35,299 nt of DNA from Bacillota bacterium (GTDB lineage Bacteria; Bacillota; Clostridia; Christensenellales; Aristaeellaceae): positions 1 through 35,299 of the forward strand of contig JAEYPB010000015.1 of the NCBI GenBank assembly GCA_023411175.1, written 5' to 3'. Positions within the stretch are counted from its first letter, which is position 1. Every line of letters starts with the position of its first letter. The notes under the pieces are model-generated. The model was not told where the DNA came from, searched no databases, and saw only the letters and a list, made by a program, of their open reading frames with translations. Both the position numbers and the translations under genes were made by a program. This document shows, piece after piece, positions 23,549-31,043 of this stretch.

Positions 23549-24223
23549 TTGAGACAGCATCTCGACACGGCCCCGGTGCTTGAAAAAATGCGCGCCGGGG
23601 GCGAATGCCCGTTGTGCGCGCTGAAACTGGATAACGAGGCGTCCTACGCGGATTATTTTCTCGGCGGATCGGTGATGGAAGTATCCACCCGGCAGGAGGT
23701 CAACGAAAAGGGGTTCTGCGCAAAGCACCTGAAGATGCTCTTTGACCGGAACAACCGGCTGGGGCTGGCGCTGCTCGAATCCTCCCACCTGAAGGAGACG
23801 GTAAAGCGCCTGAAGGCGCGGCCGAACCCGAAGCGCGGCCTGTTCCAGAAGAAGGAGGAGGCCCCGAAGGCGGGCTGCGCCCTGTGCGACCGGCTGGAGG
23901 CCACCATGCGCCGCTACGCGCTGACCGTCGCCGCGCTGTGGGAAAAGGAGAAGGAGTTCAAGCCGCTCTTTCAAAATGGGAAGGGCTTCTGCCTGCCCCA
24001 TTACGAGATGATCCGGGACGAGGCGCCCGGCATCCTCTCCGGGAAGGCGCTCGAGGAATTTATCTCGGCGCTGGACGAGGTGGAGATGAAAAACCTCGAG
24101 CGGCTCATCGCCGAGGTGGACTGGTTCGCCCAGAAGCACGACTACCGTAACGCCGACAAGCCTTGGGGTGAAAGCCGCGACAGCGTCGAGCGGTGCATGA
24201 AGAAGCTCCGGGGGGAGGCCTGA
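23549..24223 (+). CDS. DUF6062 family protein with two CxxC pairs
   Basis: 224 residues from TTG 23549 (GGGAG 8 nt upstream; the in-frame GTG at 23540 lacks a ribosome site). Two similar halves each carry a CPLC or CALC knuckle (ECPLCALKLDNEASYADYFLG; GCALCDRLEATMRRYALTVAALW) and a later Cys-x2-His (FCAKHLKML; FCLPHYEMI), consistent with two metal sites of CxxC + CxxH type. This is the layout of DUF6062 proteins of Clostridia, whose function is not known. It is cotranscribed with the GNAT gene 20 nt downstream. Confidence 0.8.
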   Translation: MRQHLDTAPVLEKMRAGGECPLCALKLDNEASYADYFLGGSVMEVSTRQEVNEKGFCAKHLKMLFDRNNRLGLALLESSHLKETVKRLKARPNPKRGLFQKKEEAPKAGCALCDRLEATMRRYALTVAALWEKEKEFKPLFQNGKGFCLPHYEMIRDEAPGILSGKALEEFISALDEVEMKNLERLIAEVDWFAQKHDYRNADKPWGESRDSVERCMKKLRGEA

Positions 24224-24243
24224 CCCTCCGAAAGGATTTAAGG

Positions 24244-24687
24244 ATGTTTCGAGATTTTGAACCCCGCGACCGGGGCGCGTTTTTGAAGATGGCCGGTGCG
24301 CTCTACGCCTCCGGCGCGACCGCCCACGCCGTGAGCGGCCGGAATTTTGAAAGGACATTTGACGAAATCCTCGGCGGCGGCCCCTACGCCCGGGGGATCA
24401 TGATCGAATGGGATGGGCGCGCCGAAGGATACGCGCTCCTCGCGCGCACCTGGTCCAACGAGGCGGGCGGCATGGCGGTGTGGGTGGAGGAAATCTACAT
24501 ATCGGAAGCGCTCCGGGGCCGGGGGATCGCCGGAAGATTCTTTCATTTTCTCGAAGCGGAGTACCCGGACGCCGCGCGCTTCCGCCTGGAGGTGCACGAG
24601 AGCAACAATCGGGCGATGGCGCTCTACGAGCGGCTGGGCTACGAAAGGCTGGACTATGTGCAGATGATCAGGGATCGGAAGGCATAG
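24244..24687 (+). CDS. GNAT family N-acetyltransferase
   Basis: 147 residues, ATG 24244 with AAAGGA 7 nt upstream. The acetyl-CoA binding motif A is clear: VEEIYISEALRGRGIAGRFFHFL, followed by FRLEVHESNNRAMALYERLGY, typical of GNATs that modify amino or peptide groups. The substrate cannot be read from sequence. It follows DUF6062 and is ended by a T-tract terminator. Confidence 0.88.
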   Translation: MFRDFEPRDRGAFLKMAGALYASGATAHAVSGRNFERTFDEILGGGPYARGIMIEWDGRAEGYALLARTWSNEAGGMAVWVEEIYISEALRGRGIAGRFFHFLEAEYPDAARFRLEVHESNNRAMALYERLGYERLDYVQMIRDRKA

Positions 24688-24695
24688 CAAATCCC

Positions 24696-24723
24696 CGGGG
24701 ATCTTCGCCGGCCCCGTTTTTTT
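24696..24723 (+). terminator. Terminator after the GNAT gene
   Basis: CGGGG (24696-24700) pairs with CCCCG (24712-24716) around an 11-nt loop, followed by seven T residues (24717-24723). It closes the DUF6062-GNAT transcript, 8 nt after the GNAT stop. Confidence 0.65.
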
Positions 24724-24753
24724 CTCCCCTGTGGCGTAACTGAAGGTTTCACA

Positions 24754-24784
24754 AAAATCCGGGGCGGCGCCGCCCCGGATTTGC
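24754..24784 (-). terminator. Terminator for the isomerase-like gene (minus strand)
   Basis: A perfect 28-bp palindrome with arms AAATCCGGGGCGGC and GCCGCCCCGGATTT (24755-24782), followed on the minus strand by a run of five T (plus A run 24753-24757). It lies 20 nt beyond the stop of the minus-strand gene at 24805, between convergent genes. Confidence 0.75.
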
Positions 24785-24804
24785 GTGCGTCGTTTGGGGA
24801 CGCC

Positions 24805-25581
24805 TCAAAGCGCCGCCCGTATCGCGGCAAGGCTCGCCTTGGCGTCCTCCATCGGGCTGACGTAGGGCTGATCCTGCTCTACCACCAGCCACTTGGCGCC
24901 GGAAGACACCGCCGCGCGGACGACGGCGGGCACGTTCTGGCTGCCCATGCCCACCGGGCGGAACCGGAAGGACGCCGGGAGGGGCTTGCAAGGGGCGGTC
25001 GGTTCGTCACAGGCGTAATCCTTCATGTGGACGATGGGGCAGCGGCCGGCGTACTTCTTCACGTAGTCCGCCGGGTCAAGCCCCGAATACTTCACCCAGC
25101 AGGTGTCGATCTCGGTTTCGAGGAGGTTCGCCGGTACCGCTTCGTAGAGGAAGTCCAGCGCGTACGCGCCGGAGACGGTGGCGAACTCAAAATCGTGGTT
25201 GTGGTACAGAAGCGTGATGTCCGCCTCCCGGCACAGCCGCGCGAAGCGGTGGATCACCGCGATCACCCGCGCGAAGCCCGGATTTCCGGGGCGCTCGGCG
25301 TCCAGAAGGTAGGGCACCGCGATCCACTTGCAGCCGACGGCGAGGTGGGTGGCGATCACCGAGAACATGTCCTCCTCGATGGCCTGAAAGGGGACGTGGC
25401 TGGACACGGCCTCAAGCCCCGTTTCATCCAGCAGCGCGCGCACGTCCTGCGCGCTGTGCCCGTAGAATCCGGCGAACTCCACGCCGTCATAACCCAGCGC
25501 GGCCAGTTGGCGCAGCACGCTTCCCAGGTCTTTTTCGGCTTCCTCCCGCGCGGAATAAAGCTGATAGGCGATCTTGGCCAT
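24805..25581 (-). CDS. Sugar phosphate isomerase/epimerase-like TIM barrel
   Basis: 258 residues from ATG 25581, with GGAGGAAGT 6 nt upstream. Xylose-isomerase-like barrel: MAKIAYQLYSAREE, LGYDGVEFAGFYG, VSSHVPFQAI, ITLLYHNHDFEF, LLETEIDTCWVKYSG (metal-binding Glu/Asp), CPIVHMKDY and the C-terminal WLVVEQDQP. The metal residues of the family (E, D, H, E) appear intact. Related proteins act on myo-inositol or dehydrogenated-sugar intermediates; the substrate here is unknown. Its promoter overlaps the terminator of the upstream UPF0210 gene. Confidence 0.85.
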   Translation of the reverse strand: MAKIAYQLYSAREEAEKDLGSVLRQLAALGYDGVEFAGFYGHSAQDVRALLDETGLEAVSSHVPFQAIEEDMFSVIATHLAVGCKWIAVPYLLDAERPGNPGFARVIAVIHRFARLCREADITLLYHNHDFEFATVSGAYALDFLYEAVPANLLETEIDTCWVKYSGLDPADYVKKYAGRCPIVHMKDYACDEPTAPCKPLPASFRFRPVGMGSQNVPAVVRAAVSSGAKWLVVEQDQPYVSPMEDAKASLAAIRAAL

Positions 25582-25620
25582 GATACTTCCTCCGTTATCC
25601 GCTTTTTCGGTACCGTTTCC

Positions 25621-25649
25621 ATTGTACGCAAAAACCCGGCGCTTCGCAA
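25621..25649 (-). promoter_or_regulatory. Promoter of the isomerase-like gene, inside the upstream terminator
   Basis: Minus strand TTGCGA (25649-25644), 17-nt spacer, TACAAT (25626-25621). The -35 hexamer lies in the loop region of the terminator hairpin and the -10 directly follows its T-tract. Confidence 0.6.
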
Positions 25650-25657
25650 GCACCGGG
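25630..25657 (-). terminator. Rho-independent terminator after the UPF0210 gene
   Basis: Minus strand CCCGG-T-GCTT-gcg-AAGC-G-CCGGG followed by TTTTT (plus A run 25630-25634). It lies about 16 nt beyond the UPF0210 stop at 25674, with one internal mismatch in the stem. Confidence 0.7.
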
Positions 25658-25673
25658 CCTATCTTTATGCCCC

Positions 25674-27026
25674 TTAGTTCCGGAGGCTGTTCAGCGGCGC
25701 GGGGATGCGCCCGCCGCGGGCGATGAAGGCTTCCGAGCTGAAGGGATGGGCCGGGATGACCGGCGCGGAGCCGAGCAGCCCGCCGAATTCCACCCGGTCG
25801 CCCGCCACGGTGCCGGGGGCGGGGATGATGCGCACCGCGGTGGTCTTGCTATTGATGATGCCGATGGCGGCCTCGTCCGCTATGATGGCGGAGATGGTGG
25901 CGGCGGGGGTGTCGCCCGGTACCGCGATCATGTCAAGGCCCACCGAGCACACGCAGGTCATGGCCTCGAGCTTGTCCAGCGTCAGCGCGCCGCAGGCGGC
26001 CGCCTCGATCATGCCGATGTCCTCCGAGACCGGGATGAACGCGCCGGACAGCCCGCCCACGTGGGACGAGGCCATGACGCCGCCCTTCTTCACCGCGTCG
26101 TTCAGGAGTGCCAGCGCGGCGGTGGAGCCGTGGGTGCCGCACCTTTCAAGGCCCATCTCCTCGAGGATGTGGGCCACGGAGTCGCCCATGGCGGGGGTCG
26201 GCGCGAGGGACAGATCCACGATGCCGAACGGCACGCCGAGGCGCTTCGACGCCTCCTGCGCCACCAGCTGACCCACCCGCGTAATGCGAAACGCGGTGCG
26301 CTTGATGGTCTCGGCCACCACGTCGAAGGGCGCGCCCTTGACCTTTTCCAGCGCGCACTTGACCGCGCCCGGGCCGCTGACGCCCACGTTGATGCAGCTG
26401 TCGCCCTCGCCGGGGCCGTGGAACGCGCCGGCCATGAAGGGGTTGTCCTCCACGGCGTTGGCGAAGACCACCAGCTTCGCGCAGCCGATGCCCTGCCGGT
26501 CGGCGGTGGCCGCGGCGGTCTTCTTGACCGCCTCGCCGCACAGCCTGACCGCGTCCATGTCGATGCCCGCCCGGGTGGACGCGACGTTGACCGACGCGCA
26601 CAGGAAGTTCGTCTCAGAAAGCGCCTCCGGCAGCGACTCTATCAGCGCCCGGTCCGCGCGGGTCATGCCCTTTTGCACCAGCGCCGTGTAGCCGCCGATG
26701 AAGTTGACGCCCGTCGCCTCCGCCGCCCGGTCCAGCGCCCGCGCCACCTTGATCGGGTTTCCCGCCGCGCCGGAGACGAGCGAAACCGGCGTCACTGAAA
26801 TGCGCTTGTTGACGATGGGCACGCCGAATTCCCGCTCGATGGCACAGCCCACGGCCACCAGATGCTCCGCCGCCTTCGTCACCCGGTCGTAGACCTTTTG
26901 GGCGAGGATGTCAGAATCGCAGTCCGCGCATTCGAACAGTGAAATGCCCATCGTGATGGTGCGCACGTCCAGCTTTTCCTGGTCGATCATGCGCAGGGTT
27001 TCGAGAATTTCATTGGAATTGAACAT
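25674..27026 (-). CDS. UPF0210 (PFL/DUF711) family protein
   Basis: 450 residues, the full family length; ATG 27026 with AGGAG 7 nt upstream. Conserved segments: DVRTITMGISLFECADCD, KRISVTPVSLVSGAAG, FIGGYTALVQKGMT, FCASVNVASTRAGIDMDAV, INVGVSGPGAVKCALE, LAPTPAMGDSVAHILEEMGLE and a glycine-rich C terminus (PAPGTVAGDRVEFGGLLGSAPV). The fold is related to pyruvate formate-lyase-like barrels, but no activity is established. It is nearly always paired with an ACT-domain gene, present upstream here but separated by repeat R6. Confidence 0.92.
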   Translation of the reverse strand: MFNSNEILETLRMIDQEKLDVRTITMGISLFECADCDSDILAQKVYDRVTKAAEHLVAVGCAIEREFGVPIVNKRISVTPVSLVSGAAGNPIKVARALDRAAEATGVNFIGGYTALVQKGMTRADRALIESLPEALSETNFLCASVNVASTRAGIDMDAVRLCGEAVKKTAAATADRQGIGCAKLVVFANAVEDNPFMAGAFHGPGEGDSCINVGVSGPGAVKCALEKVKGAPFDVVAETIKRTAFRITRVGQLVAQEASKRLGVPFGIVDLSLAPTPAMGDSVAHILEEMGLERCGTHGSTAALALLNDAVKKGGVMASSHVGGLSGAFIPVSEDIGMIEAAACGALTLDKLEAMTCVCSVGLDMIAVPGDTPAATISAIIADEAAIGIINSKTTAVRIIPAPGTVAGDRVEFGGLLGSAPVIPAHPFSSEAFIARGGRIPAPLNSLRN

Positions 27027-27117
27027 ACATGCTCCTTATCGGTAACGATTGCGCCGCCGGTTCCTCCCTGGGAATCGGAACCCGGTTCTCACACCCGAGG
27101 TCTTCCCCCTGGGGGAT

Positions 27118-27411
27118 CGGGGGCCGCGCCCCCGGCATTGATCGTTCCCGGCGGCTTGCACGCCGGGAACGTGTTTATGGAACCAGTCCCGGAGACTGGT
27201 GGAAGAAACGATACCTGAAGTCAGCGGGCCGCCCGGAAATTCCGGGGAATATCAGGCCCGCGCAGGATTCCCGCGCGATGAAAAGACGCGCAGCGGATTT
27301 TCGTCGCTCAAGCCTGAAGTCAGCGGGCCGCCCGGATATTCCGGGGAATATCAGGCCCGCGCAGGCTTCTCACGCGATGAAAAGACGCGCAGCGGATTTT
27401 CGTCGCTCAAA
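27118..27411 (-). repeat. Interspersed hairpin repeat, copy R6 (tandem C-D duplication after the ACT gene)
   Basis: Reading + strand: E hairpin TCGGGGGCCGCGCCCCCG (27118-27135). A, CGTTCCCGGCG/CGCCGGGAACG (27143-27171). B, ACCAGTC-ccgga-GACTGGT (27182-27200). Then two nearly identical 99-bp C-D units (27214-27312 and 27313-27411) that begin CCTGAAGTCAGCGGGCCGCC and end with the D stem GCGATGAAAA/TTTTCGTCGC. The ACT stop codon (27407-27409) lies inside the last bases of the second unit. The two units differ at only a handful of positions, so the duplication looks recent. 27027-27117 holds nothing recognisable besides the UPF0210 ribosome site. Confidence 0.85.
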
Positions 27412-27688
27412 CCTGGTGCATCGCCTCAAAAATATCGCTGCGCTGGATGCGGATCTGCAGATTCAGCCGCCCGCCCAGCGAAGAGAGCTCGGTGGAGAGC
27501 TGCTCAAAGCTGCAGTCCGGGGCGGAGACATCCACCACCATCATCATGTTGAAGTAGTCCGATCGGACGGTCTGGGCGATGTCCAGAATGTTGACGTTGT
27601 GCTCGTAGAGAACCCGGCTCACGCCCGCGATGATGCCCTTGCGGTCAAGCCCCAGCACAGTTACGACGGCTTTGGCGACATTGTCCAC
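27407..27688 (-). CDS. ACT-domain protein (UPF0237)
   Basis: 93 residues from GTG 27688; GGGAG lies about 8 nt upstream, whereas it touches the alternative GTG at 27697. One ACT fold: AKAVVTVLGLDRKGIIAGVS, VLYEHNVNILDIAQTV, YFNMMMVVDVSAP and LGGRLNLQIRIQRSDIF. Family members are short regulators that bind amino acids and are encoded directly before UPF0210 genes. The last codons and stop merge with the start of repeat R6. Confidence 0.9.
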   Translation of the reverse strand: MDNVAKAVVTVLGLDRKGIIAGVSRVLYEHNVNILDIAQTVRSDYFNMMMVVDVSAPDCSFEQLSTELSSLGGRLNLQIRIQRSDIFEAMHQV

Positions 27689-27712
27689 GCGCTTCACTCC
27701 CTTTATCGGGTT

Positions 27713-27741
27713 ATTGTATCAAAGCGGCGGCGGAAAGGCAA
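27713..27741 (-). promoter_or_regulatory. Sigma-A promoter for the ACT-UPF0210 genes
   Basis: Minus strand TTGCCT (27741-27736), 17-nt spacer, TACAAT (27718-27713), about 25 nt before the GTG start at 27688. It is divergent from the promoter at 27815-27843. Confidence 0.6.
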
Positions 27742-27814
27742 ATGAAGCTTTTCGAAAGGCGGGCAAGCCCTTACGACTTCGCAGCCAACGATAGCCCTGA
27801 GCAAAACGGCTTTG

Positions 27815-27843
27815 TTGCGCTCGCCCTCGCCGGCTGATATAAT
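27815..27843 (+). promoter_or_regulatory. Sigma-A promoter for the AAA ATPase gene
   Basis: TTGCGC (27815-27820), 17-nt spacer, consensus TATAAT (27838-27843). An AGGAGAAGGA follows at about 27866, slightly far from the ATG at 27891. Confidence 0.7.
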
Positions 27844-27890
27844 CAGGGGGGAAGGCGGATGCGCGCAGGAGAAGGATTGGTGCGGACAAA

Positions 27891-28745
27891 ATGGTCTATC
27901 TGGACAGCATAACGTTTCCCAGCGAGGACGAAGAATGGTCTTTTCGCATGTCGGTGAAGAGAACCTGCTACAATACCCTGTATCCGTTTTATACGCTGGC
28001 CAAGACGGGGTTGGAGCGCATTGACTTTGAACCCGTCACCATCTTGTACGGCGGCAACGGATCGGGCAAGACGACCGCGCTGAACATCATCGCGGAAAAG
28101 TTGGGCGTTCAGCGCAGCGCGCCCTACAACCGCTCAAACTTCTTTGAGGATTATGTGCGCATGTGCCGGGTACAACTGGAGGAGGCGATTCCGCCCCACA
28201 GCCGGATCGTGACCAGCGACGACGTGTTCGACTACATGCTGAGCATCCGAAGCCTCAACGAGGGCATCGACCGGAAGAAGGAGCTGTTGTTTGACGAGCA
28301 TTACGAGGCGCGGCATTCCACGTTTCGGCTCAGGTCTCTCGAGGACTACGAGGCGCTTAAAAAGCAAAACAGCGCGCGGCGCAGGACGCAATCGGCCTTT
28401 GTCCGCGAGCAGGTGATGGAGAACGTGCCGGAACAGTCCAACGGGGAGAGCGCGAGCTTCTACTTTAAGCAGAGGATCGAGGCCGACGCGCTGTATCTGC
28501 TCGACGAACCGGAAAACAGCCTGTCGGCCGCAAGGCAGATTGAGCTCGCCGGGTATTTGGAGGAGTCCGCGCGGTATATGGGCTGCCAGTTCATCATCTC
28601 GACCCATTCCCCCTTCCTGCTGGCGATCAAAAGCGCCAAGATTTACGATCTTGACGCGCGCCCGGCGGACATCAAGAAGTGGACGCAGCTGGAAGCCGTT
28701 CGCGCATACCACGACTTTTTTGAGCGGCACAGGGAAGTGTTTTAG
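27891..28745 (+). CDS. Stand-alone AAA-family ATPase (SMC/ABC-like)
   Basis: 284 residues. Walker A GGNGSGKTT (54-62) after the strand FEPVTILYG, Walker B ALYLLDEPENSLS (about 199-211) and the switch histidine in FIISTHSPFLLAI. The region between holds a helical segment instead of a long coiled coil. This is the AAA_15/AAA_21-type domain seen in OLD-like and other DNA-associated ATPases, but no TOPRIM or nuclease domain is attached. It could act in repair, defence or transport of an unknown substrate. The CCA gene follows after 84 nt and may be cotranscribed. Confidence 0.8.
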   Translation: MVYLDSITFPSEDEEWSFRMSVKRTCYNTLYPFYTLAKTGLERIDFEPVTILYGGNGSGKTTALNIIAEKLGVQRSAPYNRSNFFEDYVRMCRVQLEEAIPPHSRIVTSDDVFDYMLSIRSLNEGIDRKKELLFDEHYEARHSTFRLRSLEDYEALKKQNSARRRTQSAFVREQVMENVPEQSNGESASFYFKQRIEADALYLLDEPENSLSAARQIELAGYLEESARYMGCQFIISTHSPFLLAIKSAKIYDLDARPADIKKWTQLEAVRAYHDFFERHREVF

Positions 28746-28829
28746 CGTTTTCGACGCGCCGGGTCGGAACCGGAACCCGGTGTTTCGGGAAGGACGGCCG
28801 ACGCGAGTAATTTGGGGGGAGGTGATTTC

Positions 28830-29984
28830 ATGGTGCTGCCGGAGCCGGTGGGCGCGGCCATCGCGCGGCTTGAGGCGTGCGGGTATGAGGCGGTGGCGGT
28901 GGGCGGCTGCGTGCGCGACCACCTGATGTTCAGGGAACCTACGGATTACGACCTGGCCACCAGCGCGCTGCCGGAGGAGGTCATGGATGCCTTCCGGAAC
29001 GCCCGTGTGGTGCCCACGGGCCTGAAGCACGGAACGCTTACGCTGATAAGCGGCGGCATGGCCATTGAGATCACCACCTACCGGGTGGACGGCGCGTACC
29101 GGGATCATCGAAGGCCGGACGGGGTGCGCTTTACCGGGAGCCTGATAGAGGATTTGAAGCGGCGGGATTTCACCGTCAACGCCATCGCCTATTCGCCCGT
29201 CCGAGGGCTGATCGACCCCATGGGCGGCGGGGCGGACATCGAAAACCGGCTGATCCGCGCCGTGGGCGACCCGTCGGCGCGCTTTACGGAGGACGCGCTG
29301 CGCATCCTCCGGGCGCTCCGGTTCGCGGCCCGGCTGGGTTTCTCCATCGAGCCCGCGACCGCCGCGGCGCTGACCGCGATGGCGCCGTCGCTCTCGTTCG
29401 TGGCGCGGGAGCGGGTGGGCGCGGAGGTCGAGGGGATCGCTCTGGGCCGGGGTGCCGGGCCGGTACTCGCGGCGCACCGGGAGGTGTTGGAGGCGGCGGT
29501 GCCGGAATTTTCCTTCGTGGACGCGGCGGGCTACGCCCGCGCGCTTTCGCTGATCGACCGCGCACCCGCGGAGGCTGCGGCGCGCCTCGCGGCGCTCTTC
29601 TCGCCGCTTCGCGGCGGCGCGGCGGCGGCGCTTGAATCCCTCCGGCTTCCGGGGCGGATCACATGCCGCTCGCTCCGGCTCATCGAATGGCTGAACGCGC
29701 CGGATTTGGACCCGGCCCGGGCGCTGGGCGCGCTGGGCGCAGACGACGCGCGGGCGCTGTTTCAGATGCTTGGTGGCCCCGGCGCGGCCGTCACGGAGAG
29801 GCTGATCGCATCCTCCGCCTGCGTGACGATCGGCCAGCTGGCGGTGGACGGGCGCGACCTCGTCCAAATGGGGCTGTCCGGCCCTGCGGTGGGCGCGGCG
29901 CTCCAAAAACTTCTGGACGAGGTGATCGCCGGCGCGCCCAACGACCGTGCGGCGCTTCTTTCCAGAATTCGAACATTATTATGA
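28830..29984 (+). CDS. cca: CCA tRNA nucleotidyltransferase (class II family)
   Basis: 384 residues from ATG 28830, placed by a near-perfect GGGGAGGTGAT. Nucleotidyltransferase motifs: AVGGCVRDHL (24-32) and TDYDLATSA with metal ligands D39 and D41, then EITTYRVDGAYRDHRRP, DLKRRDFTVNAIAY, DPMGGGADIENRLIRAVGDP and RFTEDALRILRALRFAARLGF. It adds or repairs the 3' CCA of tRNAs. No C-terminal HD domain is present, and the helical tail is Ala-rich and short. A specialised A- or CC-adding role cannot be excluded by sequence reading alone. Confidence 0.92.
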   Translation: MVLPEPVGAAIARLEACGYEAVAVGGCVRDHLMFREPTDYDLATSALPEEVMDAFRNARVVPTGLKHGTLTLISGGMAIEITTYRVDGAYRDHRRPDGVRFTGSLIEDLKRRDFTVNAIAYSPVRGLIDPMGGGADIENRLIRAVGDPSARFTEDALRILRALRFAARLGFSIEPATAAALTAMAPSLSFVARERVGAEVEGIALGRGAGPVLAAHREVLEAAVPEFSFVDAAGYARALSLIDRAPAEAAARLAALFSPLRGGAAAALESLRLPGRITCRSLRLIEWLNAPDLDPARALGALGADDARALFQMLGGPGAAVTERLIASSACVTIGQLAVDGRDLVQMGLSGPAVGAALQKLLDEVIAGAPNDRAALLSRIRTLL

Positions 29985-30001
29985 ACAATCGGCGGCGGCC
30001 A

Positions 30002-30030
30002 TTTACTTCCCGGCGGGCGGGGCGTATAGT
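30002..30030 (+). promoter_or_regulatory. Candidate promoter upstream of the small membrane protein gene
   Basis: TTTACT (30002-30007), 17-nt spacer, TATAGT (30025-30030), 50 nt before the TTG start at 30080. Probably drives the membrane protein and Usp-like genes. Confidence 0.5.
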
Positions 30031-30079
30031 AAACTCGGGATGAAACGGATTGCGGGTGGCCGCAAATGGAGGTTTTGGT

Positions 30080-30550
30080 TTGTACGGCGAAGCGGATAAG
30101 AAAAGAGCGCTCGGGGCTCGGAACCGGGCGATGCGCGTTGTCTGGGTTGTTTGCGCGGTTGCGCTCGCGCTGACCGTCACAGGGTTTGTGATCAGGATGA
30201 AGTATCTGTCCCTCGCGGCGCTGATCCTGGGCGGCTGCGTGGTTTACGGCTGGGTTTCGCTGAAGGTGATGCCCTGGATCGCGTACCTGCGCCTGCTCCG
30301 GGAGATGGAATCCGGCCTGCGCAAGCAGACGGTCGGCGCGTTCGTCGCCGCCGGCGAGGACAGCCGCATGGTGGACGGCGTCAGCGTGCACGACGTCATG
30401 CTGGATGCCGGTCAGGACGCGGACCTGCTTTTTTACTGGGATGACGACAAGCCCCGGCCGGAATTTGCGCCCGGCCAGCGGCTGAAGGTGACTTCCTTTG
30501 GCAAATTCATTACCGGCTGGGAGAAGGTTGGACAGCCGGAAGGAGCGTGA
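30080..30550 (+). CDS. Small membrane protein of unknown function
   Basis: 156 residues from TTG 30080, with GGAGG at 30068-30072 (spacing 7). A basic N terminus (KKRALGARNRAMR) is followed by two adjacent membrane helices (about 18-38 and 42-64) separated by a short IRMKY turn. A cytosolic C-terminal domain of about 90 residues follows (RKQTVGAFVAAGEDSRMVDG, DLLFYWDDDKPRPEF, LKVTSFGKFITGWEK). I do not recognise the family. The next gene, Usp-like, starts 7 nt after its stop, so the two are probably a functional pair. Confidence 0.7.
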   Translation: MYGEADKKRALGARNRAMRVVWVVCAVALALTVTGFVIRMKYLSLAALILGGCVVYGWVSLKVMPWIAYLRLLREMESGLRKQTVGAFVAAGEDSRMVDGVSVHDVMLDAGQDADLLFYWDDDKPRPEFAPGQRLKVTSFGKFITGWEKVGQPEGA

Positions 30551-30557
30551 AGGTGCG

Positions 30558-30932
30558 ATGCAGGTATTGGTCTGCGTGACCGTACAGAAGTCCTGCGAGC
30601 AGCTGATCGAATACGGCGCGAGCATTGCGAAGGAACAGGGGCTGGGCCTTTCGGTACTCCATGTAGCGGGGCTGAGCGACAACTTTTTGGGAAACCCGGC
30701 CGAGGGCGAGGCGCTGGAGGCGCTATACAAGCTCTCCTCTGCCTACGGTGCGGAGATGAGCGTGCGACGCGCCGCCGACGTGATTTCGGAGATTGCGGCT
30801 TTTGCCCGCGCCACCGATTCGACTGTGATCGTGATGGGCCAGTCCCGCCGCTCGGGCAGGGACATCCCCGGTCAGCTGCGCGCCATGATGGGCGGCGCGG
30901 ACGTGCGCGTGCTCTACCCGCAGACGGTGTGA
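30558..30932 (+). CDS. Universal stress protein-like domain protein
   Basis: 124 residues from ATG 30558, with AAGGTG 5 nt upstream. The Usp/Rossmann-like fold is seen in QVLVCVTVQKSCEQLIEYGASIA, LSVLHVAGL, DVISEIAAFARATDSTVIVMGQ and the nucleotide-loop-like GQSRRSGRDIPGQLRAMM, which resembles the Usp domain of the KdpD sensor more than free UspA. A single domain with no kinase or transporter attached. It may bind ATP or a dinucleotide and regulate the upstream membrane protein. Confidence 0.75.
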   Translation: MQVLVCVTVQKSCEQLIEYGASIAKEQGLGLSVLHVAGLSDNFLGNPAEGEALEALYKLSSAYGAEMSVRRAADVISEIAAFARATDSTVIVMGQSRRSGRDIPGQLRAMMGGADVRVLYPQTV

Positions 30933-30985
30933 CGCAACCGAGTACTTATGGTGTAATTGTTTTTTAAAATCTTTTTGTAGAACCT

Positions 30986-31015
30986 TTGCGGCGCCCCGTT
31001 CGTCAGAGTTACATT
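30986..31015 (+). promoter_or_regulatory. Candidate promoter for the LCP gene
   Basis: TTGCGG (30986-30991), 18-nt spacer, TACATT (31010-31015), about 28 nt before ATG 31044. The upstream 30955-30980 stretch is AT-rich, like an UP element. Weak hexamers, so tentative. Confidence 0.35.
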
Positions 31016-31043
31016 GGATACATGATATAGGGGTGACGAACGT

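Noticed and set aside
25746..26798. Open frame of 350 codons opposite the UPF0210 gene
   Set aside because: Antisense shadow, rich in Arg, Gly, Ala and His, with no family features.
27812..28024. Small open frame overlapping the AAA ATPase start
   Set aside because: It begins upstream of the predicted promoter -10 and is in a different frame from the clear ATPase; no motif.
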